The notes below the pieces were generated by a model that saw only the letters and a list, made by a program, of their open reading frames with translations, was not told the origin of the DNA and did no database searches. A program made the position numbers and the translations under genes. DNA of 64,000 nt from Lachnospiraceae bacterium P6B14 (GTDB lineage: Bacteria; Bacillota; Clostridia; Lachnospirales; Lachnospiraceae): NCBI GenBank assembly GCA_000687695.1, contig JHWZ01000004.1:62001-126000 (forward strand), written 5' to 3'. How positions within the stretch are numbered: position 1 is the stretch's first letter; each line of letters begins with the position of its first letter. Of this stretch, positions 57,666-64,000 are shown one piece after another.

Positions 57666-58745
57666 TTATACTCCTGCTTCTTTGATAAGCATCGCAGTCA
57701 CACCATCAAGCGGTACGACTTTGTCAGCGACACCAGCCTCAACTACTGATCTCGGCATCCCGTATACAACACAGGTGTCTGCGTTCTGGGCAACACATTT
57801 TACATTGAAGGTGTTGCGTATAAGGGAAATACCATTACATCCGTCGGCTCCCATACCTGTCAGGACACCGCAGATGATCTCCTCGAATGAAGCGTTGACC
57901 AATGACTCGAAAAAAATATCAGCACATGGTCTCAGCCCTCCTCGTGGAGGTTTGTCGTTTTCGGAAAAAGCATACGTTCCGCCCGGCTTGCACACGAGCT
58001 CGCACTGCTTTCCTCCCATAGCTATATAAACGTTTCCTGCCTTTAGCTCCTCTCCGTCCTCAGCCTCTTTCACTCGTATCGGACTCATCTCATCCAACCT
58101 CTGCGCCAATGATTTTGTAAATCCGGCAGGCATATGCTGAACGACAACTATCGGATACGGAAAATCAGCCGGAAAAAATGGCACGACAGACTGAAGTGCC
58201 TTCGGTCCGCCTGTCGAAGATGCGATAACCACAAGCTTCGATCCCTTTTTCACCATGTGACTTCTGCGCGGGAAAGGTGTTGCCGCGGTAGATACAGGTA
58301 CCTTGGCCGGCTCCTCCTTTGGATGGATGGAAGACCTGGTTACATCTATACCTGCTGCGATATATACCTTCTGCAGAAGATCCTCGCGAAACTCGTTGAA
58401 GTGCTCACCGATGGAACTGATAGGTTTCTTGATAAAATCAAGAGCTCCGAGTTCCAATGCTTCGATAGTCTCCGCACCGGTTTCGCTGGCGATGGAGCTG
58501 ACAATGATCGATGGGATACGGATATGCGCGGCGTTCATCTCACGAAGGAGAGTAACACCATCCATCTTCGGCATCTTGATATCGATAAGAAGTATGTCGT
58601 ACCTCTCTCCGCTATTCAAATGTTCAAGAGCTGTGATACCATTATTTGCCGTACCACCGACAGTCAGGTGCTCGTCCTGGTTTATTATATCAGAGATAAC
58701 CCTTCTCATGAGTGCAGAGTCATCTATTACCAGTACTTTTTTCAT
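57666..58745 (-). CDS. cheB: Protein-glutamate methylesterase/glutamine deamidase CheB
   Basis: CheB removes methyl groups from receptors. The 359-residue protein has a receiver domain with phospho-D55 (LLIDIKMPKMDG) and a methylesterase with Ser in VIASSTGGPKAL, His in VVQHMPAGFT and Asp in GMGADGCNGI. No cheR lies in the window. Its start overlaps the PilZ-gene stop by four bases. Confidence 0.96.
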   Translation of the reverse strand: MKKVLVIDDSALMRRVISDIINQDEHLTVGGTANNGITALEHLNSGERYDILLIDIKMPKMDGVTLLREMNAAHIRIPSIIVSSIASETGAETIEALELGALDFIKKPISSIGEHFNEFREDLLQKVYIAAGIDVTRSSIHPKEEPAKVPVSTAATPFPRRSHMVKKGSKLVVIASSTGGPKALQSVVPFFPADFPYPIVVVQHMPAGFTKSLAQRLDEMSPIRVKEAEDGEELKAGNVYIAMGGKQCELVCKPGGTYAFSENDKPPRGGLRPCADIFFESLVNASFEEIICGVLTGMGADGCNGISLIRNTFNVKCVAQNADTCVVYGMPRSVVEAGVADKVVPLDGVTAMLIKEAGV

Positions 58746-59506
58746 CTTTCGCCTCCAGACATTCTTCTTCTCTGTTCCTCAAAGACGTACTTAACTATGA
58801 TCTCGCGTTCTCCATTCGTGATACCATCAAACTCACATCTTGCATCACTGGCCGAAGCTCTGGAGTCATCACTCTTTTCACAGTCGATCACATGAGCCAT
58901 AACCTTCATGGGCAGTACACCTTTTTGCAACGACAACGGAACGGCGACCTCTATCGGCTCTCCCCTATCCAGAGTTTCCCTCAGATGGAACTTGACACCG
59001 CCGCCACTCAGATTGGTAATGGTAGCGGGCTGCCATAACTCAGGGACTTCCTCTAACTCTTTTCTATACCCCTCCAACAGTTCTTTTTCACCATTGCGTT
59101 TTGCTCTTTCTATCTCATCTCTGAGACGTATCTCCTCCTTTGAAAATCTTCTGTATCTGATCTCAAAGGTACACTCCAGTCTGTAAAACTTTCTTCTTTG
59201 GAACTTCTGCGGATCCGTTACAAACAATACATCAAGAACAGCAATCTTGCCCTCATTGTATCTGTTTTTCACTCTTCCTCTGCACTGATAGAGCCCCGCC
59301 TTTGTAAAAAAGCAAATATCAATATCTTCCCCGTTCCTCATCGGAACAAGTCTTCCATCCTGTACGGGCGCAGCTATTTTTGCAGTCCTCAGATCATCAA
59401 AATCCAATATCTGACTGGAATATTTTTTGTTATTTTTAGCATCGGAAAAGGCAGACCTTGCCGGCGTTATTTCTATTTTATTGCCGATATCAAATACCTT
59501 TTCCAT
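58742..59506 (-). CDS. YcgR-like flagellar brake protein with PilZ domain
   Basis: A 254-residue protein with an N-terminal YcgR/PilZN-type beta-barrel (1-95) and a C-terminal PilZ domain that binds cyclic di-GMP. The binding motifs are visible: RRKFYRLEC (RxxxR) and TNLSGGGVKFHL (NxSxxG). In Bacillus the homologue (YpfA/DgrA) slows the motor on binding c-di-GMP. The ATG at 59506 follows GGAGA. Its place between flhG and cheB and the HD-GYP enzyme nearby fit c-di-GMP control of swimming. Confidence 0.9.
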   Translation of the reverse strand: MEKVFDIGNKIEITPARSAFSDAKNNKKYSSQILDFDDLRTAKIAAPVQDGRLVPMRNGEDIDICFFTKAGLYQCRGRVKNRYNEGKIAVLDVLFVTDPQKFQRRKFYRLECTFEIRYRRFSKEEIRLRDEIERAKRNGEKELLEGYRKELEEVPELWQPATITNLSGGGVKFHLRETLDRGEPIEVAVPLSLQKGVLPMKVMAHVIDCEKSDDSRASASDARCEFDGITNGEREIIVKYVFEEQRRRMSGGER

Positions 59507-59535
59507 ACAAATCTCCATTAAAAATAACAAGCAGT

Positions 59536-60435
59536 TTATTTGCGACCGAACTTCATTCTTATAACGTTTGTGAACAGTCTCATGATACCCATACCCTGCT
59601 CCTCTACAGGGAGCTCTGCATCGCCGAGTCTGGCAGCGATGGCAGTTATAGATCTGGCCGCCTTTGAATCCGGTGCCGAGAGAACTATCGGCACCTGTTT
59701 CAGTATTGCCTTTGACATATTATCATCGTGCGGTATGGGACCAAGATAATCTATGTCAATATTCAAAAATTTGCTTACTACTATTCCCAGTTTTTCATGC
59801 AGCTCATCGGCGTCATCACTTCCTCGTACCTGGTTGGCGATAAGCTTTACTACCGTCTTTGTTTTCTGATAAGTAGAGTTTCTGTTTAGTGATTTTAACA
59901 GTGCATATGCATCCGTTATGGATGTAGGCTCCGGTGTTGCCACGAGCAGTACCTCCTCGCTCGCTGCCACGAACTCAAGTACGGAGTTTCCTATACCGGC
60001 TCCAGTATCTACTATCACGACATCAGCAAGCTGATCGAGCTCTGACATCTTTTGGATCATATCTACGATCTGCGCCTTGCTGAGATTGGCCATCTCGTTG
60101 ATACCGGATCCGCCTGAAATGAATCCGATATTTTCCGGACCATAGGTTATGATATCACGCATTCCCTTGCCTCTGAACATCAGATCAGCAAGGTTAAACT
60201 GCGGTCTGATACCGAGCATGATCTCGATGTTTGCGAGACCAAAATCGGCGTCGAGTATAACTACTCTTTTTCCCATACGCTGTAAGGATATGGCAAGGTT
60301 GACCGATACGCTGGTCTTGCCGACGCCACCTTTACCGGAGGTAACCGTGATGACGCGGGACATCTTTTGCGGTATGTCCGGCTGATATTGCTGGCGTTTT
60401 ATTATATTACGTAAGCGTTCTGCCTGATCGTCCAT
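59536..60435 (-). CDS. flhG: Flagellar number regulator FlhG (MinD-like ATPase)
   Basis: A 299-residue MinD/ParA-family ATPase that sets flagellar number and placement with FlhF. It has the N-terminal QAERLRNIIKRQ segment that stimulates FlhF, the deviant Walker A SGKGGVGKTSVSVNLA, VVIDTGAGIG-type Walker B and a C-terminal amphipathic end. The ATG at 60435 has AAGGGGG upstream. A perfect inverted repeat lies just before the ribosome site. Confidence 0.94.
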   Translation of the reverse strand: MDDQAERLRNIIKRQQYQPDIPQKMSRVITVTSGKGGVGKTSVSVNLAISLQRMGKRVVILDADFGLANIEIMLGIRPQFNLADLMFRGKGMRDIITYGPENIGFISGGSGINEMANLSKAQIVDMIQKMSELDQLADVVIVDTGAGIGNSVLEFVAASEEVLLVATPEPTSITDAYALLKSLNRNSTYQKTKTVVKLIANQVRGSDDADELHEKLGIVVSKFLNIDIDYLGPIPHDDNMSKAILKQVPIVLSAPDSKAARSITAIAARLGDAELPVEEQGMGIMRLFTNVIRMKFGRK

Positions 60436-60453
60436 CAGCTTACCCCCTTTCCA

Positions 60454-60485
60454 CATGAATTATTCAGCAAGTTGCATAATTCATG
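60454..60485 (-). promoter_or_regulatory. Hairpin just upstream of the flhG ribosome site
   Basis: CATGAATTAT (60454-60463) and ATAATTCATG (60476-60485) are a perfect ten-base inverted repeat with a 12-base loop, filling most of the flhF-flhG gap. No T-run follows. It may affect flhG translation or mRNA stability. Confidence 0.55.
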
Positions 60486-60491
60486 CAAACT

Positions 60492-61988
60492 CTACGACAT
60501 CAACTGTTTTGCTATGGCCTGTGCGTCTATTCGTGAGATGTCATCCGGGACGTTTTGTCCGTTTGTTACATATGAAAGCGGGCACTTGGTACTAACCTTC
60601 ATATTCAGAACAACTCCTGACGACAATGTCTCATCGAGTTTTGTAAATATAATACTGTAATCCGTTATGTCCTGATATACACTCGCGATCTCTTTCAGAT
60701 CACGATACTTGGTACCTGCTGAGAGACATAAATATACAAGTCTTTTTGAGATCGGTACCTGCTCAAGTAACGTCTGTATTTCTTCTATCTGCTCGGTATT
60801 TTTATGTGAGCATCCTGCCGTATCTACGAGAACTACGTCGTATTTTTGCAGGTCATCTAACATCCCCTCGAGCTCCTCCGGATGATAGATAACGTGGAGC
60901 GGTACGGATAGTATATCGGCATATACTCGTAACTGCTCAACCGCAGCAACTCTATATGTATCAGCCGTGACCAAAGCAAGCTTACAATTCTGCTCGAGCT
61001 TCAGTCTCGACGCGAGCTTCGCGATGGTGGTCGTTTTTCCGACTCCGGTCGATCCCAGGAAGAATACAAACTTGGTCGGCTCGTTCGGTTTGTAGTTGAT
61101 CGTGTACGGCTGACCTATCATAAGGATGATCCTCTGATATACACTTCCGAGTATCTGGTCTACAGCCGCGTCCTTCGGCAACGCTCTCTTCGCCTCGTCG
61201 AGTATCGCATCGGCTATCGACTCATCAACCTCATTCTGAATAAGCTTTTTGTAAATCAGGTCGCGATAGATTGCTCCCTTATCCTTCTTTTCGGGATTAT
61301 CTGCTTCCTCACGATCAGACTCGTCTGTATCCTTTCTGTCTGAAGCTCTGCTCTCTTTGCTTGCTTCATTCAGTCTCTTTCTGATCTCTTCTTTTTCTTC
61401 CCTGTCATCCCTTGCTTGTGCAGCACGTCTGTCAGAGGAATCCCTTCTGATCAGCTCTTCGCGGCGCGCAGGTTCCTCACGTCTTACAGGTTCTCTGCGG
61501 ACCGATTCTCTTCCGTCACGACTGTCATCTCTTGATGCTCCGGCAGATGATCTCGCTTGTGTACCATTCGTAGCAGTCGAAACATTTTTATCTGTCATCT
61601 GTTTTTCCAAAAGGTTTAAAAGCTGCGACAGTCTCTCTTCGTTTGTCCCTTCATTATCAGCCTTTCCCGAAGTTGACGATGACGGCTTCGGTACGCCCTT
61701 TCCGGGCGCCTCCAAAGGCGGCAACCCCTCGAGCGGAGGTATCGAAACATCAAACTTTGTACGCTTGTCACCGACCGGCGTTGTTTTCGGCTGCGGCTTT
61801 TCCTCGGTGTAGCTTGTGTTCTCATCAAGAGCGGCCGTTACCTCAACTTTTGCGCGCAGGAAAATACGCATAATGCCTCTCGGATGAACCTTTTTTACAT
61901 TCATCACGATAGCATTGCTGCCCAATTCTTCCTTTGCCTTTTCTATGGCATCCTTTTCAGTTTTGGCAAGGTATTTTTTAATTATCAT
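60492..61988 (-). CDS. flhF: Flagellar SRP-like GTPase FlhF
   Basis: FlhF is an SRP-family GTPase that positions flagellar basal bodies. The 498-residue protein has the B domain (MIIKKYLAKTEKDAIEKAKEELG), a long Arg/Glu/Asp-rich linker with RREPVRREEPARREEL repeats (about 100-235), and the NG domain with FFLGSTGVGKTTTIAKLASRL, DTAGCSHKN and TKLDETLSSG. The start overlaps the flhA stop by four bases. Confidence 0.95.
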   Translation of the reverse strand: MIIKKYLAKTEKDAIEKAKEELGSNAIVMNVKKVHPRGIMRIFLRAKVEVTAALDENTSYTEEKPQPKTTPVGDKRTKFDVSIPPLEGLPPLEAPGKGVPKPSSSTSGKADNEGTNEERLSQLLNLLEKQMTDKNVSTATNGTQARSSAGASRDDSRDGRESVRREPVRREEPARREELIRRDSSDRRAAQARDDREEKEEIRKRLNEASKESRASDRKDTDESDREEADNPEKKDKGAIYRDLIYKKLIQNEVDESIADAILDEAKRALPKDAAVDQILGSVYQRIILMIGQPYTINYKPNEPTKFVFFLGSTGVGKTTTIAKLASRLKLEQNCKLALVTADTYRVAAVEQLRVYADILSVPLHVIYHPEELEGMLDDLQKYDVVLVDTAGCSHKNTEQIEEIQTLLEQVPISKRLVYLCLSAGTKYRDLKEIASVYQDITDYSIIFTKLDETLSSGVVLNMKVSTKCPLSYVTNGQNVPDDISRIDAQAIAKQLMS

Positions 61989-64000
61989 TCAACGCTCACC
62001 ATCCCAACTGATTGTAACTCAACCTCAGAGTCAATCTCATTATATGATAATACATGGAGGTTTTTGAACTGTTCCTCCGTCAGTTTTTTTACATACATAC
62101 GGACTATCGGCGAGGTGATAAGTATCGCCGCGCGTCCGAGCTCTTCGAGCTTGTTTATCTCAGTTCTGATAGACTCCATCAGACGCTGTGTGTATTCAGG
62201 ATCCAGCGCAAGGTACGAGCCCTGCTCTGTCTGTTTTACCGAACCCATGATCTCCTGTTCCACCTTCGGATCGAGAGTGACCACGCTGGTAGGCTCATTA
62301 CTGAAGAAGTACTGGTTCGAGATGGCACGCTTTAAGTTTTGGCGCACATACTCGGTAAGCACATCCGTATCGTGAGTGGTCGTCGCATAGTCGGCCAAAG
62401 TCTCGAATATGGTAACGAGATCTCTGATCGAAATACCCTCCGCGAGCAGGTTTTGGAGGACCTTTTGTATCTCTCCGACGTTCAGCAGCTTCGGAACAAG
62501 CTCCGATACCAGAGTCGTGTTTGCCTCCTGAACATTGTCGATGAGGTTCTGTACATCCTGACGTGTCAAAAGCTCTGCAAGATGCGAGCGGATAACCTCG
62601 GTAAGGTGAGTCGCGATGATGGAAGGCGGATCCACAACGGTATAGCCAAGTGACTCCGCGCGCTCCCTCTGGCTCTCCGTGATCCAGATGGCAGGTAGGT
62701 GGTATGAGGGCTCGAAAGTCGGAATACCCGAAATCTCCTCCTCAACATAACCCGGATTCATTGCCATATAGTGATCAAAAAGTATCTCACCCTCACTGAC
62801 AGGCACACCCTTTATCTTTATCAGATACTGGTTCGGATTCAACTGGATGTTATCACGCAGTCGGATCATAGGCACCACGCATCCAAGCTCGAGAGCGATC
62901 TGTCGCCTGATCATAACCACGCGGTCCAAAAGGTCTCCACCCTGGTTAACATCAGCCAACGGGATGATACCGTAACCGAACTCCAGCTCGATAGCATCCA
63001 CCTGCAAAAGCGAATTGACGTTCTCCGGCCGTCGTATCTCTTCGGCGGATTCTTCTTCCTCCGCGACGGCCTCCTCTATCTCGGCCTCCTCGAGTGTTCC
63101 GGCTATCATTCTTGATACTATTACAAATATCACACCATATCCGACGAATATGACAAGATTCAACGGTGTAAAAATACCAAGACCGATAAGCGCTATACCT
63201 ACTATAAGGAGAACCTTCGGTATAGAGAACAGCTGCTTCTGCAAAACGTTTCCGACATCGGCATCCTTTGATCCCTTCGTGACCAGAATACCTGTCGCAA
63301 GCGATATCATAAGTGACGGTATCTGTGATGTAAGTCCGTCACCTATTGTCAATATAGAATATCTCTGGATAGCGCCGGAAAAATCCATTCCGTTCATCAG
63401 CACTCCCAGAGCGATACCTCCGGCGAAGTTGATCATCGTGATGATCAGACCTGCCGTAGCGTCTCCCTTTACATACTTAGTCGCACCGTCCATGGCTCCG
63501 AAGAACGCGGATTCCTGTTGGATCTTTTCTCTTCGTTCCTTAGCCTCATCATCCGTGATGGCTCCGGTGTTTAGGTCCGCATCGATGGCCATCTGTTTAC
63601 CGGGCATGGCATCGAGGGTGAATCTCGCTGTTACCTCCGATACACGCTCGGAACCCTTGTTGATAACCATCAACTGCATGATCAAAAGGACGAAGAATAC
63701 GATCGCCCCGACGATCAGGTTACCTCCTCCGACGAAATTACCGAATGTGGAAACGACGTTTCCTGCCTCACCGTTGAGAAGGATATTACGTGTCGAGCTG
63801 ACATTAAGTGCCAGTCGAAACAGTGTTGTAAGCAAAAGCAATGTCGGAAACGAGGACATATCCAGCGCTTCCTTGGAAAACAGCGCGTTGAAAAGGATCA
63901 CCATTGCGATGGCGATGTTCAGCGCGAACATCAGGTCGAGCAGAAAGAGCGGGACCGGTATGATAAGGAATAGAATAGGGACGAGCACAAATGCGCCCAA
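61985..64000 (-). CDS. flhA: Flagellar export apparatus protein FlhA (5' end outside window)
   Basis: FlhA is the main membrane component of the flagellar type III export gate. The 672 visible codons lack the start, which lies past 64000; probably 10-30 residues are missing. There are about eight membrane helices, the conserved FHIPEP-region GNVVSTFGNFVGGGNLIVGAIVF, and RFTLDAMPGKQMAIDADLNTGAI. A Glu-rich linker (AEIEEAVAEEEESAEEI) joins the cytoplasmic domain, which binds chaperones and substrates. Confidence 0.97.
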   Translation of the reverse strand: MGAFVLVPILFLIIPVPLFLLDLMFALNIAIAMVILFNALFSKEALDMSSFPTLLLLTTLFRLALNVSSTRNILLNGEAGNVVSTFGNFVGGGNLIVGAIVFFVLLIMQLMVINKGSERVSEVTARFTLDAMPGKQMAIDADLNTGAITDDEAKERREKIQQESAFFGAMDGATKYVKGDATAGLIITMINFAGGIALGVLMNGMDFSGAIQRYSILTIGDGLTSQIPSLMISLATGILVTKGSKDADVGNVLQKQLFSIPKVLLIVGIALIGLGIFTPLNLVIFVGYGVIFVIVSRMIAGTLEEAEIEEAVAEEEESAEEIRRPENVNSLLQVDAIELEFGYGIIPLADVNQGGDLLDRVVMIRRQIALELGCVVPMIRLRDNIQLNPNQYLIKIKGVPVSEGEILFDHYMAMNPGYVEEEISGIPTFEPSYHLPAIWITESQRERAESLGYTVVDPPSIIATHLTEVIRSHLAELLTRQDVQNLIDNVQEANTTLVSELVPKLLNVGEIQKVLQNLLAEGISIRDLVTIFETLADYATTTHDTDVLTEYVRQNLKRAISNQYFFSNEPTSVVTLDPKVEQEIMGSVKQTEQGSYLALDPEYTQRLMESIRTEINKLEELGRAAILITSPIVRMYVKKLTEEQFKNLHVLSYNEIDSEVELQSVGMVSVE

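Noticed and set aside
1-64000. CRISPR arrays, insertion sequences, prophage genes, replication or attachment sites
   Set aside because: No regular direct repeats with spacers, transposase or phage-type genes, or flanking repeats typical of integration were seen.

Overview
The window looks like a chromosomal segment of a motile, anaerobic member of the Firmicutes, most likely family Lachnospiraceae. The evidence is the Gram-positive PolC, the flagellar/chemotaxis operon running into rpsB-tsf as in Bacillus and Clostridia, a biotin-dependent sodium-pump decarboxylase, a type III glutamine synthetase and DUF6472-like small proteins. Species is not resolvable by eye. Nearly all genes are on the minus strand, so in transcription order the window runs from 64000 down to 1. 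No IS element, prophage, CRISPR array or rRNA operon was seen.

In transcription order: (1) 64000-49393 is the distal fla/che operon: flhA (cut by the window edge), flhF, flhG, a PilZ/YcgR protein, cheB, cheA, cheW, cheD, a small membrane coiled-coil protein, fliA, a FapA/DUF342 protein and three poorly known proteins. (2) 49363-47529 is rpsB-tsf with its own promoter and leader. (3) 47457-43909 is a polysaccharide deacetylase, a bactofilin, pyrH and frr. (4) 43838-36826 is uppS, cdsA, a GH3-family protein, dxr and a secreted papain-like protease; then rseP, ispG and polC (36706-29645) from a promoter overlapping the previous terminator. (5) tRNA-Glu(CTC) and a membrane HD-GYP phosphodiesterase (29553-28196). 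(6) 28171-19478 is the rimP-nusA-ylxR-ylxQ-infB-rbfA-nrnA-truB-ribF translation/RNA operon plus a HAD phosphatase.

(7) 19472-18889 is a small lipoprotein; glnN (16704-18827) is one of only two plus-strand genes. (8) 16478-11555 is a five-subunit biotin-dependent Na+ pump/carboxyltransferase cluster with a DUF6472 protein. (9) 11390-10962 is a small orphan gene behind a sigma-28-like promoter. (10) 10805-4842 is the accessory region: a higBA toxin-antitoxin pair from a consensus promoter, then without a visible terminator an ABC ATPase, an ABC-2 permease fused to a CPBP protease, and two exported proteins, the last with a transglutaminase-like Cys/His core. (11) 4585-719 is ylxM-ffh-rpsP-khpA-rimM-trmD, and (12) hisB closes the window.

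The conserved Firmicutes backbone is carried with family-specific insertions: bactofilin plus deacetylase between tsf and pyrH, GH3 between cdsA and dxr, a papain-like protease between dxr and rseP, and HD-GYP plus tRNA between polC and rimP. Several upstream regions (pyrH, polC, rpsB, rimP, HD-GYP, flhG) contain strong inverted repeats that could be RNA structures. The most system-like accessory locus is the higBA-ABC/CPBP-exported protein-transglutaminase cluster. All calls come from reading the sequence; no database search was run.
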